DNA of 64,000 nucleotides from Apostichopus japonicus (GCF_037975245.1 NC_092565.1:12704499-12768498); one strand, 5' to 3'; shown: positions 13,401-27,289, numbered from the stretch's first letter. Made by a program: numbers and translations. The notes: a model not told the origin generated them from the sequence alone.

Positions 13401-15904
13401 TCAATTACCATTTGTCTTATTATTCTGCATAAAATTCATAGAATATGAGCCAGTATTTGGGTCTTGCTGGACTTTAAAGTTATCGGTAGACAAGCCAAAT
13501 GGGCGGAGTACCATGTTTCCTAAATCCTTCAGTTTGTCCATCATTTCTGCTTTCAGTTTCTCATTCCTTTCGTTTATCTCACCAGGGAGGCGCTGCAAAG
13601 AAATAAAAACAAAACAGAATAGATTCCTTAAAGCCAAGAACTCCATCTTATCATATGGCTTTGAGATCCACTACTGGATATGCCAGGAAGGTTCACTGCA
13701 ACCCAGAGGGGGTACAGTAAGCTACTTTGCATAGGCACATTATACTTAAAAATGTTCAGTCGTATATTTGACATTTCTTACAAATGATTACAATTACCGA
13801 CTGCTGGAACACATTGTTTTTCAAACTCCTCCATCCAATTGTTGCACAAGTTTCAAATCTATGACTCATGTAAGTCTAAATATGACATCACCAAGTCACA
13901 CCCTTAAAGTTTTCATGTTAGAATATTTATTATCTGCAATAAACTTTCCACACAAAATTACAGCCAAAAGCCATGATATTGACACCACCGGTTAAATGTC
14001 TACCGAGCCATAACTACTGTAAAAATGCAGCCTGCACTCAAATATTGCTGGAGCTTCTCTTGATGGCAGGCAATTACACCATAATTCCTTTGCTCCCCGC
14101 TCCCCCCCCCCCCGCCCCAACTAGTGCCACTTTAGATCCTGTTTCTATCACTGCAGAGAAATGGTACTCACCATGCAGGCAGCTCGTGCTATGTGGCAGC
14201 CTGGGTCCATTTCAAGGGCTCTCTGATAGTCGGCTAGAGCCTCATCAAGTTTCTCTAATAGTTCATAAGTCTGGGCTCTCCTTAACAACACTTTTATGTA
14301 GTGCGGGTGTAAATCTAGTGCTTTGCTACAATCTTTCACTCCTTCTTCGAGTTGCTTCAAGTGAATCTTACAGGCAGCTCTGTTTGCAAACATGATGGAA
14401 CGTTCCTTTTTAAAGGAGAGCGGGCAGAGTTTGACGGCCTCTGTATATTTATGGATTGCATCTGGATATTCTGTATAGTAAGGGAACCGAGAAACGTTAA
14501 ATGTCGATCGCACTCCCAGATTGTGATTGTGATGGGTGAATGTATCTTCACATCAAACTTCTCAAACAAAAACATTAGTTAAGAATAATAATTAGAACAA
14601 GAAACCTTGACATGGTGTCCCACCGTCCCACCAATGGACATTTCATGATAACATGGCAATTGTTACTGAATATATGATGTTCTTGTGTTATTAGGTACTA
14701 TACCTTCAAGTTTGTACAGGTCGTTGCCTTCTTTCTTCAGTACCTGTGCTTGCTCTTTCCTCTCCTAATAAAGATATCACAATATAAAGAAAAACATAAA
14801 CACATGTTAGATTTTGTAACGTTTAAGTCTTCTCAAATGCTTACGAACAAAACTGTAATTTAAATAGCTTATAGTGCTCTTTGCCTTCACTTGTGCTTTA
14901 ACCTCTGTCACATGATCTCATATATTGAAATAGCAGATCTCTTAAATGTCATAATTTCTGTCTTTCTAAATACTGTATAATGTATGAGTTGCTTGTTACC
15001 GTATAAGGTATTTATCTCAACTTGCAATCTGCAAGATATTGAATAATCCATAACAATATATATATGCACCTTCTACTTATCGCAGAAAATGGCCAGAGAA
15101 AACAAACCAGATTTTATCACTAGTTTTTTTTTACTGTAAGCACCAAAGAAGATTTAAAAACAAAAGGGCTCAATTTCCTGTTTCAAGATTACTATTGTCT
15201 AGTGGTTCAATAACTTTAAACCTATGGGTGACAAAGACACAATTACAGGTGATTCTACAGTACATTCACAGTTCATTTGTCCATCCCTGCTGAATATCTA
15301 CATCTAAATTATGCAAGTATCTTCTCACCTCCTTTTCCTCCTCAGACAGGGTATCCTCCAGCTCTCTCAGAACCTCCTCTCCATCTGGATCTTCCTCTTT
15401 CGGGGCACCGTTATCTACCTCTTCTTGACTCTCTTCATGTTCCGCAGCCTCTGATGCTAAACCCTCGTTGATCTGCACCTTATCTCCATCAATGACTTTG
15501 TCTCTGTCTTCATCACTGCAGGATGAACATCCATCCTCATCTACAGTCTCAGCCACATTTTCACTTTCACCCGTTTGAAGGTTGACAACGTCTCTGTCAT
15601 TGACCAAATCTGAAGTCGTCGATGTGTTTTCATTAGCTTCATTTGACTGGCATACTACTTGTTCCTTCAAATCCTCACTTTCATGATCGTCACTCATTCC
15701 AACAGTTATTTCTTTTACCCTGTCTGAATTTGCTTGGTTCTCTACAGCTTTCAAGTTTTCCACTAGTGAATCATCACTTAATGAATCGGTGGTAGGCATG
15801 TCCTTGGCTTTCTCTGCCTCCTTTGACAGTTCAGACAAAGTGTCATAGAATTCATCCTCAGAGCTGCTGTTTTCATCTTCACTTGCCTCAGGTTTGCTTG
15901 CCAT
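13401..15904 (-). CDS. TTC1: TTC1, tetratricopeptide repeat protein 1
   Basis: TTC1 is a small TPR adaptor reported to bind Hsp70/Hsp90-type chaperones and G-alpha subunits in the cytosol. Coding exons in transcript order: 15904-15329, 14764-14704, 14470-14172, 13592-13401 (stop TAA), total 375 residues, all phases consistent. The ATG has a good context (AATATGG). Residues 1-192 are acidic and Ser/Glu/Asp-rich. Three TPRs span about 196-310: [40 protein letters not shown] and [20 protein letters not shown]. The C-terminal block has [16 protein letters not shown] and GSYSMNF, close to the human protein as recalled. Human TTC1 is 292 residues; the extra length is in the acidic N-terminus. The gene is tail-to-tail with the CFAP46-like gene and head-to-head with B4GALT7. 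Confidence 0.95.
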
Positions 15905-15951
15905 ATTGAAACATTTGCTGCTTTCACATTACACAAATTCAAGGATGATAG
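15905..15951 (-). other. TTC1: TTC1 5' UTR part of first coding exon
   Basis: On the minus strand a pyrimidine-rich acceptor CTTTTTCAG ends at 15952, so the first coding exon begins at 15951 and carries 47 nt of leader before the ATG at 15904. A strong minus-strand donor, ACG|GTAAGT, lies at 16964/16963. This suggests a non-coding first exon at roughly 16964-17200 and an intron of about 1 kb. Confidence 0.65.
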
Positions 15952-18557
15952 CTGAAAAAGGTTTTAAAAAAAAACATTTGTTCTTCCTTCTTCTAAAATC
16001 CAACATTCATTCTGCCAATAGTTTGAAATTGCTGAATGAATAGAATTATATGTAAAACATCCCCAAAAATTCTATATTCTAAAATGGCCACAAATGAATA
16101 AAGTTTTAAGCACATACTGTAGCTGCATATGCCATTTTTGGATTGTAACTGCATGGTGTATACAGTTGTTGACCTCTGGATTCACACTTGCCATAGTGAG
16201 ACAAACTGACCACTGAAGTTTTTCACTGATTTCATTAAAAAAAACTCACTCCTAAAGTCCACACATAACAAAATGAGTGACAAAACGATGAGGAACAAAT
16301 ATTGCCCAAAGGTTTGTAAGCTAATGTTGAATGGATTTCAGTGATAAAATCACCTGTTTTGTCCTTCTAATATTTATACCTGAGTTTCATGAGTTTAACA
16401 AATAACTAGCAAGGTCACTCATAACATTCTAACCTGAGGAATAATAATTGAACAAATTGGGAAATTTTTATTTCATATTCTAACATAGTTTAAAATCATG
16501 ATCATCAGAAGTTACAATAAATTTGGTAGACTACATAACTGCATAGCCTCAGCTCAGGCGAAGTCATTTGATTGTGCCTGCCTTCATTTTTTTTACGGAA
16601 TACCTAAGCCAGATTTTTCCTGCATTTCTGAGGAAAAACACAACCACATTGTACTGACTATGTAAGTACAATAAGCTATGTTGTATCCTACCTCAAATCC
16701 TACATGAGGGATTAATACGTTATGCGTTTATTCTTTTTGTTAGGTTATGAATCACTACTTGTGTTACATTGCCTAGGCCTAACCTAGGCTAGGTCTGTAC
16801 CTAAAAAGTAAGATGAGGCTACTATGATAATACATTTTCGTTACAGGCTGGCTTTATCTTTTAGTTACCCTAGGCCTAATAAAATAATATTGATAAGATG
16901 CAACCATTGCTTTGCCTTTCAGTTTAACCAAACCCAATTACTTCCCTTAATATCGTTACTTACCGTTGTTGTTCGTATTTTTTGCTTTGTTTATAACTCT
17001 TAAGCAATTCGGATTTACGTACAGCTTGTGTTTGAATGCCACTTGCTTTTGCACTTTTATTGTAGCTTTTAACCATGAGTACCGATTCAGCGAGAATATT
17101 AATACCAAACTGAAGATATCCCCAGTTTCATCACCAGATTCATCAACAGATCCATGATACATTTATGAACAGTACAGAGGTTCACCTTGGTTACATCTTA
17201 CACTCAATGCGCAACCAGGACCAAGATTATTCTCGTCGTTACGTCGTTTTAAACATCTTTGAAGTTGCATTATATTTGCGAGCAATACCCAGGTCTAATG
17301 AATCCAGTTCCAGTGGTAAAAAATAACGATAGCTCGCTTGTATTAGAATAAGGCTAGTCTAGTTCCAACTTCCAAGTAGCCTTAGCCTACCCGTTTGTAC
17401 GTGGCGTTTATTCGCTGATGTAGTCTTAAGTGAACCTGTACGTGTTACCTAGTACTGGTTATGCGAAATCCCATCAATTATATCGTCAAAATCACAGCGA
17501 ACTTTCCGTTCCAATGTTTCCAATAAGGTTACTTCTGTAAGATAGGGAGTGTTTTCTTGCCTGTCTATGCTTTAGCTGAGCATAAACTAGTTAGGCCTAG
17601 GCCTTCTTAATTGTAGTTGGACTTGTAAGCACTAAGTTTAAAGTCACCATTTCAATAAGATAGTAGTCTCTTAAAACATGTACAGTAGGCCTATTGCTAT
17701 CTTGTACATCGATATATCCTTTGTTAAAGTTAAAACAAAATTGGTTAAGGATAGCCTAGGCTTAGGCTAGTATAAGAATTAAAGATGGCCTTAGGCTTAA
17801 CACAGAGTATCAGAGTCGTCACTTTTAAAAGGTCACATCTATCCATTCAGCTAGGAATAAGTGAAACATGTTACTTCATTCACCAGGAAGCTGGATAAAT
17901 AAGGTGTAGTGGTTTCACTTCATCTGGCTGAGGGGGCAAAGGGTACTGGACTCCATTTGCACTGGCTACAGTACGTATATATCCAACAAAACAACATACA
18001 CAACTATGATTTGTTTTTGTTTGGAATCATTGACCACTTAAAGTCTAAGAACCAAATATTTCAAGCTCATCAACTCAATTAATTTGCATCTTTAGTAGTT
18101 TGTGTACTTCTGAGAGAGTTTAAAATCTAACATCTAAATGTTCTTTAATTAATTAATATTATCAAGGAACAAAATCAGCATGCAGATTGGAAAATATGTT
18201 GAGTTGCCAGCCAACCACAGAATTTCTGGTTTTGGTGTGAATTGCAACAATTTCTTAGACAATGTATGCATTTTCATTCACAGAATTTGCTGGGAATTTC
18301 CAAGTGCTTATAATCTACAAACTTGTTTTCAATAGTAGAAACACTATGGTTTTTCATCATGTAGCTGTATTGACATTTCTTGCAATGAAACAGGTTAGCT
18401 TGTACTGGCCAGTTACCTGTGCAATTTGTTTGAACATTCTACCAAGTATTGTATGTTATTGTTACAATCATCATTAATAAATGCTTTGAGTAGACTTGAG
18501 TAGTAGACCTGTGCAATAATTTCATAATAAAGTCTATTCTTGTTGTCTCTTCCTCAG
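15952..18557. promoter_or_regulatory. TTC1 first intron and divergent TTC1/B4GALT7 upstream interval
   Basis: 15952-16963 is the probable first intron of TTC1. From about 16964 to 17200 is its likely leader exon. About 17.2-18.56 kb holds the promoters of both genes and the unlocated non-coding first exon of B4GALT7, whose coding exon begins at an acceptor (CTTCCTCAG, ending 18557). I see no TATA box in a convincing position and no protein-coding ORF. The motif TAGGCCTA/CCTAGGC recurs at about 16770, 16870, 17597 and 17755 without an assigned function. Confidence 0.55.
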
Positions 18558-18573
18558 TAATATACCTGCAGCA

Positions 18574-18603
18574 ATGGTTCAAACATGGCTAAAATACGAA
18601 TGA
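18574..18603 (+). other. Upstream ORF (9 codons) overlapping the B4GALT7 start
   Basis: After the acceptor at 18557, the first ATG in the exon is at 18574, with a favourable context (GCAATGG). It opens a 9-codon frame ending in TGA at 18601-18603, past the B4GALT7 ATG at 18585, in a different frame. Such an overlapping uORF would require leaky scanning or reinitiation for the main protein. Confidence 0.6.
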
Positions 18604-21600
18604 AGGTCAGTGCCACTAGAATACTGATCGCTGTCATAGGTTTAGCCGTGGTTGCTATGGTGACATTGACCACTTACAGCCAATGTGATTATTCTGAAAT
18701 GGACCAATTAGCTACAAAAGTTCAGCAACTGAGGGATCAACTGAAGGAACAAGAGTACATTTTAAGCAGAGGTCAGAAGAATGTTCCAGAATCAGAAAAA
18801 GACACTGTAGACGATGAGAATTGGGGACCACACAAATTGGGAGTTTTGATTCCATTTCGAGATAGATTTGAAGAATTGATGGAATTTGTACCCTACATGC
18901 ACAAATATCTCTCGAGGCAGCAAATTAGACATCATATTTTTGTTATAAACCAGATGGATAGTCATAGGTAAGTTAAAATAAAAATTAGTGATTCAAAATT
19001 TTGTTCTCCTGGTATAGAGATGTAATTAAATCCCTGGTATTCAAATTGGAAGTTGCAATCCTCTTTAGGTTTGCCGAGAATGTTTAGAGGGTAGCCAGAA
19101 AATTTGGGGGAAAAAAAGTGCCAATGTTTGTGGAAGAATCTTGAACATAAATTACTTGATAAAGTTGCAGAATAAACATCATTTATCAACAGAGCACCTG
19201 CATTTAATCATACAAAACATTTCCCAAAGGGGAGGGAGACTTCTCCTCCCTGTAGAACACTTCGTAGGCCACAACATAGGCCACTGGAGGGTCGCTAAGA
19301 TGATAGAAGGCGCAAATTGGGGTCAACAATCCTAAGAGTATGAATAACAGGAGTTTAAAGTATCGTATTAAAATTATATGTTCACTAGAAGCAGACTTCT
19401 GTAGTATTTATATTATCTTTGATGATCGCCAGCAAGAGATTATAGTCTGACATCTAATGGTATATATTATATATTTCCTATCATACCACAGATTACATTG
19501 GCTCATGCATATCTATGTAATATCTAGGCTTCATATTTTTGAGATGGGCTTATTGTTCCATATCAAACTCGGTTATCCAATCCATACATGTAAAACTAAC
19601 CGTAAAATTGGTTTAGTCTTGTCTTCTTTTCTATCAGAGAAATTTAATGATTGTGTGTTTGCTTATGAATACCGCACATTTCATTTGGATATGTATAATT
19701 GTTGATATTATCAGCAACAGAATCCTTTTCTTGGTTCTGAGGACAGTTGGCGTGTTTATGAGTGTTTCGACAGTCACGTTACAGTAGCTCTAAGATTCCA
19801 CATACCCAATTGTCTTCATTTTTGTCAGATTTAATCGGGCTTCTCTCATCAATATCGGTTATATCATGAGCAGGAAAGATTGTGATTATATTGCCATGCA
19901 TGATGTTGACCTTCTACCGAGAAACAATGAATTGAGCTACCGCTTCGATGTAGTCAAAGATGGTCCACACCATTTGGCCTCGCCCGAGCTTCATCCAAAT
20001 TATCACTATAAAAAATTTGTAGGTGGGATCCTGCTGATGCAAAGTCAACATTTTGAATTGGTGAGTTACATCCTCCTATTTTTTTAAACTTTGACACCCA
20101 GAATGACAGGAGAAAAAGGTAAATATACACTCTTATCAATATCTGTCCCCCACATGAAACTACTATTTGTGTAAAAAAAAGGTATCATATAACACAAGAT
20201 ATTTTAATGTCATCAATAGTGGTCTTAGGTCCAAAAAGCAAAGTTTTTGGAATGGAGCTGCCTTCCCTCTCAAGAACATAGTTTTGCTATAGCCTAACAA
20301 ACAGATTTGTATGAGTTGAGGAAAAAGCTGGTCCTAACTTTTGTGTTCAGTAGTTCAGTTTAAAGATTGAGACAGAGACCATGGAGTTATACTCATGGCA
20401 GTACTACTTACTATATATTGTAATTATACGGTGGTCGATAGTTCTGGTACAGTAGAACTGCCTGTGGGAACAAAATTTCATCACCTGATTCAATGGAGTT
20501 AAAGACAAATATGTTATTTGAAAGTGGACGTTCACAGCATTGTAATAAGTTTAGGTCCCCCAAACCTCATTGAAACTACCGTTAAACATTTAATATACGC
20601 TTGTTCTTTGCACTCTTTGTTCACCTTAAATTATTTCAAATGGTCTGCTCACTATTAAACTGATTTGTGAATGTTTTTTAAAAATGTTGTTTTGTTTTCT
20701 GACTGTTTGTAATCGTCATACTGCCGCCTATGGATGTAAAGCAGACATTAACATTTTGTTTTGATGCAACTCTGAGTTGCACACAGAGTATTAAAATTGT
20801 ATTTGTTTTTTATGTCTGTCTCATAGGTCAATGGTTTATCAAATAGTTTCTGGGGCTGGGGTAGAGAGGATGATGAGCTCTACATGAGGATGGAAGAGGC
20901 AAAGCTAAAGGTAAGTGAAATACCAGTAATATCATTGTGACATCTTTCTTGAGAGAGTAGTGGGATCTCCAAAGTGCAAGAACAGATGGATGTAATCTAT
21001 CAAATATGGTTTGTAAATATTTCTCTTCTGCATGGTGGCCATCTTATTTCTACTGTTTCTATTATTGGAATGCACTAAGCAATAGCTGGCTGCCACTTTT
21101 GATGAGATTCCTTGAAGTGGAAAAATGTGGAAAGAGCATATTAACCTGATGTATGGTCCACCGTTGCATAAACATGCTCTGTTAAACCAAAGGTGACAGA
21201 ATTGTTTTTCAGGAAATCCGGGGGCATGCTGTTAATGCTGACCCCTTTATTTTGATATCATGCAGGAGTTGATACATATACTTAATGTACTATACTTAAA
21301 CATCAGTAACATGTACTTAAATCGTAATTTATGTCTGTAACTTTGTAAACAATTACATCTTACGTAAAAGCCACATCATGCGCGAAAAAGCCAAACTTTA
21401 ACTTATTCCGGGCCTTGTAAGAAATTTGTGGATAGGCTAGTTCTGGGACACTTGCTATCCAGGGACAGAATTTGATATCCGGAGACATTGCACAAAATGC
21501 AGGGAATATCTTGGGAAAATAAGGGATGTCTGGTTTACCATAGTTTAGCCAAAAGTGAACAATGGCCATCATGAAACTTGATTCAAGTAAATATGCTGCT

Positions 21601-23378
21601 GACCAATTCTTGGATGTTGACAGAGAAAAAAACACACAGACTCTTTGATACCATTACAACTGAATGGTCATATTGGCAGTGGAGAAGGTAATCTTTGGTT
21701 CAAAACATGAAACGGTTGTATTTTGAGTAATGAATACGTGAATGTATATCGATTACAGATGATTACTCACTCAAAGGTATTATTAAACTTAGTCAAAAGT
21801 TAGCAAAGTTATGTCAGTGCTCAGTTGAGAGAGTATCTTTCTATTTGTGATTATCCTTACAAAGAAAAGTAATGTAACATTTTAAGAAGCATTTTTGAGG
21901 ATCACAGAGAGTAGATTGATAGGGTTAGGATTTATGGTTAGTGTTAAACAATTACTATTTGCAACACAGAATTTTTACAGACCAATGCAGTCACGTGACA
22001 TTTATATCAACATGTAAATGCATGACACAGGCAACTTGCAGAATATGAGAAGGAAAATGCAGTCTGCATTGGTCAAACATTAATGAGAAGTTAATGAGAA
22101 GTTAAAGGGATAAAAAAAAAATTTTTTAGACTAAATTGCATGACTCTTGTAACACATATCTGCCAATGACATTGTTTAAGATTCATATACAAAAACAAAC
22201 AATATGTGTTGCATAGACTGACGGAAACATGGACCATTTAATGGAATTTAGTCATCCTGCCATTTGCAAATACTGGACCCAATATATTTTTCCTTTTTAT
22301 GACAGATTTCTCGCCCTGTGGGAATAACGACAGGTTATGAATCTTTCTACCACATACACGATCCAGCTAGACGGAAAAGAGACCGCAAACGATATGGAAG
22401 TCAAAGAACGGTAGGTTAACAGAGGATTTTTACAATTAAGATATAACCTTGTTTTATAAATCTGTTGTAATTAATTAGGGCTAATGGCGTAATATAACAA
22501 AGGGTTATTCTAAGTAAGGTAAATGGCTAAATGTGACAATGGCCCAACTGAGTCATAAAGTCAACCTATGAAAGTGATTGAAACTTTAAGTGCAAATCAG
22601 AGTGGTTGGGTAGATGTATAGTGTTTGACTGAAGCCCTGCAGTATGGAGGAGAGGAGGGGCAGTGGTTGGAGTAAAACATTGCTCACATGTGTGCAGGTG
22701 AACTGACCACATTTAGTACAGAGAAAGCATGTCAACCTGAAACAAAAGAAGTAGGTTACAATTTAAATACTCATTATGAAGCAACTAATCATTTCATGTG
22801 AACAGGAAAGTAAGCCTCAGGTTCTGCAGGATTTACATTTTTTTTTTTTTCAATTTGAAAATTCAGATCTAGTCTGTTTTTTGTTCACCAATTGAGTGTA
22901 GATAAACATTATGTTATTCAATGGTTGAAAACATACAGATTACATGCGTAAAATGAAGTTCATTGAAACTTTAATCCATCATAAATTGATTAATGTTCTT
23001 TTTTTCGGCCGATAGACCTGGGTTGCACCATTCCTAATATCATTGTAGTTTTCCAAACCCATCGTGTGCATCTCAACTTTTTTATATTGTAGTTGGTAAT
23101 CTAGACCTTTTAGTATGTTTATGGCAAACACAGTAATATTGCAATTGTTTTTACCTTTTTTTTTTCTTTTTTTTTGCTGACAGGAGTCTTTCAAACGTGA
23201 CCCGGTGACTGGACTAGATACTGTACTGTATGATGTCAGAAGCACGCAAGAACTGGACATCGACGGAGCACCTTGTACCGTCATACATGTGGTATTAACA
23301 TGTGATGTAAATATCACACCTTGGTGTGACCCTCCACCTGATCCAGCTGCTAGACCAGTACCAAAGAAAGGAAGGTGA
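18585..23378 (+). CDS. B4GALT7: Beta-1,4-galactosyltransferase 7 (xylosylprotein galactosyltransferase I)
   Basis: This Golgi type II membrane enzyme adds the first galactose to xylose in the glycosaminoglycan-protein linker, so heparan and chondroitin sulfate synthesis depends on it. Exons: 18585-18967, 19829-20060, 20827-20910, 22306-22410, 23184-23378 (stop TGA); 332 residues against 327 in human. A short basic cytosolic tail precedes a membrane anchor at about 13-31 and a stem with coiled character (38-60). Catalytic-domain landmarks are LIPFRDR (88-94), [11 protein letters not shown] (129-139), the metal-binding MHDVDLLP with DVD at 153-155, [17 protein letters not shown], the acceptor/donor motif WGWGREDDE (214-222) and [11 protein letters not shown] (249 on). 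Conserved C-terminal CDVNITPWC is followed by an extra Pro/Lys-rich tail. All key residues look intact. The start at 18585 has a strong context (AACATGG). Confidence 0.97.
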
Positions 23379-24117
23379 CCCACGGTAACCAACTAACGAA
23401 CATTTAATACAGCTTGGGTCAGGGACAAGGGTGGGGACGGGGGGGGGGTGTAGGGGTTGTACTAGGCATAGGAAGATAAGTTGTCTATAGAAGAATTACT
23501 TTTTAGCTTTATTCTTAACGTTTTGGAGACACCTCCCATTGAAGCAATAACAATATTACCTTTATTTATGGAAGTTTATTATTTTGATGGCCTTGGCTGA
23601 ATATGCCACCTCCTTGCCTACAGTAGAGTTATGTCCACTGAGTACAGTGAAAAGTCTTTGTAAGAGTTAGTTGTTCAACTTGTTTTACCTCTCAGAATGT
23701 ACAAGCCCTAGGAGACTGAATTTAAATTATTCTCTTATAGTGCTTTTTTGAGCCATTGTTCAAACGTTCTCAAATCTTTACACATGATGTGATCCCATTC
23801 TGTTTCTTTCTTCTTTTTATAAAGTGTGGGAGGGGCAGGAGGGTGGTTTTGACCTTACCTTTGTTTTGAATGAGGGCTCTTCAGGAACAAAAGTCTCTTG
23901 ATGTAGCAAATTGGCTATCCATCCTTAACTCAGAGCATTATATTTTTAACTGTCAATAATGCAACAAATGCACATTAACACTAAACATGAGCATACTTTC
24001 AGGAATGTTTGAGAGTTTGAATAAAATTCAAACACCATTTAATCTTAAGCTGTAAATGTGATTATTCATGTGCTCTTGCATGATTGCATGTTATACTTTG
24101 ATCATCATTAACAAAGA

Positions 24118-24130
24118 AATAAATAATAAA
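24118..24130 (+). terminator. Tandem poly(A) signals, candidate 3' end of B4GALT7
   Basis: Two AATAAA hexamers, at 24118-24123 and 24125-24130, lie about 740 nt after the stop codon. They imply a 3' UTR of roughly 750-770 nt. No closer canonical pair was noticed. Confidence 0.5.
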
Positions 24131-27100
24131 ACTCATTTTACCCATTTCTTTGAGTAAGGCATAAAATCATAAAAGTTTTTTCACTATTTGGTAGAGACCT
24201 TAATTTTTTTTTTATCTTTGCTTACAACTCAGTTAAATAAGATGCCATGCATGTTTCATAAACATGTCACCAAATTTTATAGTATCTATGTTTGTGTTTT
24301 ATGAAGTGAAATTCAATCACATTCCATCTTGCATGTTGTATTAGTAAGGATCACATATTTCAAAGAGTCACTGTTTTAGTCAAACATGGTTCTGCTTGAA
24401 TTGTATTTACATAATCTAAACGGCCCACCGTCATACATAATTAAGTACGAGGATGTTTGGGGACAACTGGAGATGCACGGATGTTAGGAGCAACTCCCTT
24501 CGCAAAGGCAAGGCAGAATTAGAACAATAAAGAAAAGAACCAATTATTAAATGGAGAAATGGGGGTAATATCATGTAAACCAGCCAGTGATATGAATCAT
24601 TTCTTGTTTGCATTCTTTGTTGTTTTCTCAAATAATCCAGATATGTCCATGTTTGTAAACCATCATGCCGATATTCAGTGGTGGTCAGAAGTTGCCTGAA
24701 AAGTGTGCTTAACCCTCTGAATATCTGAGTGGAAGTTAAAAACATTATTGAAGTATCATAGAGACATGTGGTTTTTGAGTGGTTGTCAATAAATCCAAGT
24801 AGTTGTCCTTTTTGAAAACATTTGACACAGGGTTCTTTTAATAGGTTCAGTCTAAGCCATACAATTTATTCTTGCATTTTACTAAGTTCTGGATAATCCT
24901 GCAGAAGCATGGGGACAGGAGCTGGGGGTACGTGCCCCCCACTTTTTTCCAAAATAGCAAATGTGCCCTACTGGCAAATAAAATGTGCCCCTTTGAAGAA
25001 GAACTGTCTTTTGGATATCTTAAGCCTTTGTTAATTTTAATATTTATTTTAATTATTCACGTGCACCATAATAGTATTGATAGCATACTAACACATCATA
25101 TATATTTAAGTGATATGGCCAGTGTGTATCGGTTTATAGCATAATCAGTGGTTGTGGAATGAGAAAGTGCCCCTCTGATGTTGTGCACCCCTGATGTTGT
25201 GTCCCCCTCCCTTTTTGGAAGCTTCCTACTCCCTGTGCAGAGAAGATGGTTGTCAAAAATGGCAGGAAATTCCTTGTTCCACTGCAGTGTCTCGTTGTCA
25301 TAACCAACAGCCTGGCTGTTGGATATAAACTGAGAGTGAAGTCATGAATGTGGAAATCGGATTTCTTTCGGACAAAAATCTGTGATGAATAACTGATCGA
25401 TTATTGGGCAGGATTAAGAATAGAACATTCTATTTAAGCTGACCAGCCATTTAAAATTCTGTAGAACAAATTCCAAAGTCTTTATTTATCTATACAGCCT
25501 CAACCAGTTATCACAGTTAGGCTGAATTTGTTAGGGTATATAGTACTTAGGCTGAATTTGTAAGGATAGATCCTACAGGAAGTGCATTTCGATGAACAAA
25601 GGAACACACTTTGTATACATACTGTATGTCCATCACAAAGAAGAACATTTCTTAAGGATATTTTCTTGAGGAAGTTGTGGAAAATTGGGTGTTGAACTCA
25701 AATTCATCAGAAATGCCAATCAAAATATTCACAATGCTGGATAGCTTATAGAATTTATTGAAATATTAAATCAACATAACTACTAGATTTGGGGGGAAGG
25801 TGTTGCCTTCTGCCCTCCTTCCCCCCCCCACCCCCTTTCCCACGACACACACACTTTTGAGAAGTTTACTATGATGAATGGTGCTCAGTTGCAACATAGT
25901 GTTATATTTTGCAACTTTTGAAGAAGTTTTATACCCAAAACATTTTCAATTTTTCCCAAATAATGTTTCCTTTTTTGCTTTTGAATTTTTAACAACACTC
26001 CAAATCACTTGGACAACCGACCAAAAACAGGGTATCAAGCCCTCAGTTTGAATACCAGCAATCTACATGATTAATGTAGTGCTGGAACCATACAAGCAGT
26101 CCATATTAGATTCCTATATTTCCTTCTCCAGCTACTGAACAAATGCATTTTTCTTGAAGAGTCGTGCTACTTCAATTAAAGCATTTTTGTGGTTTAATAT
26201 TTGTAGTGTGGGGTTTATACATTAAGTTAATCAGTTGTGTGGTAAATGATGTGTTAAATGCTACGATATCATTCACAGAAATGATAAGACCTCTGTATTG
26301 TACAATAATAATAATAATAATGATCATGTGGTACTAATGTGATATTGCCAAATCTGAAACCTCAAAGGTAGATACATTGGTTGTGCATTAATGATCTATT
26401 GAAGTAATGTTATGACATCTTTCAAAATATTAATGTTTAAGAATTAACTACCATTTTCAAAAACATTTTCATGCTATTGAAGGCCAAGCAACACACAGAG
26501 CTGTCTCTTGATAACTTGAATTTCAATACTTAGAGAATAATATTTTTTTTTTGTAAAGAACCCCAGCATCTAACATTTTTCTAACTTTGACTCAGATAGG
26601 ATCCCAAATAGAGTTATTGACTTATTATGTTCTCATGACGCCACATGGAGCAGCGCAGGAGCTCCATAAAAATGAACCTTCTGCGCAATACTAAACATAT
26701 AGGAGTGTTTTAGAACCAAGGAAAACATATCTCTCTGTCAACATTCCATAACTAAAGAGTTCTCGAACGAATGGTGAACAAAATTGTAACAATGACCATA
26801 TTAAAAGCACTGTAAACAAAACTTGAATTCTGATTTTTGTTTAGTTTCTGACGTGAAGAGAAATATCTGCTGCAAGTTTGAAAAGGTCCCATGTTGCTTG
26901 GCCTTTTAAGAAGTTTTGTTTTTGTGGTGTAGTGAAAATGAAAAATGAGGTACTATTAAGAAAAGACGATATTTTATTTTTCTTTGTATTTTGTAAACAA
27001 TGAATGTAGCAATTAAAATCCAATAGTCATAATAAATTACAATAATCTTAATTATGTGAGTCTCTGTTGCAAATTATTTGAAGCATTGTTAAATTGTTGT

Positions 27101-27289
27101 TGCGTTAATTAAGTCCTTTTCTCAAACTTTTAGATTTTTTTGTTTGAAGTTGAAAGGAATCCTTGCGATGCACATAAGTGTAGGTGACATCATAAGGTTC
27201 TAACCATGCTAACAAAAAACCAGAAAATCATGGAATAATTTTGTCCTTGGTGTGTTGATTCATCGTACAGAGTACCAGAAACTTATTGT

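Noticed and set aside
15277-15471. Plus-strand ORF opposite TTC1 exon 1
   Set aside because: It is antisense to the acidic coding region, which produces Pro/Ser/Leu-rich shadows.
22979-23392. 137-residue minus-strand ORF
   Set aside because: It overlaps B4GALT7 exon 5 in antisense; the plus-strand frame matches the known enzyme.
24431-24745. 104-residue minus-strand ORF downstream of B4GALT7
   Set aside because: No recognisable motif, and AT-rich hydrophobic composition expected by chance just past the 3' UTR.
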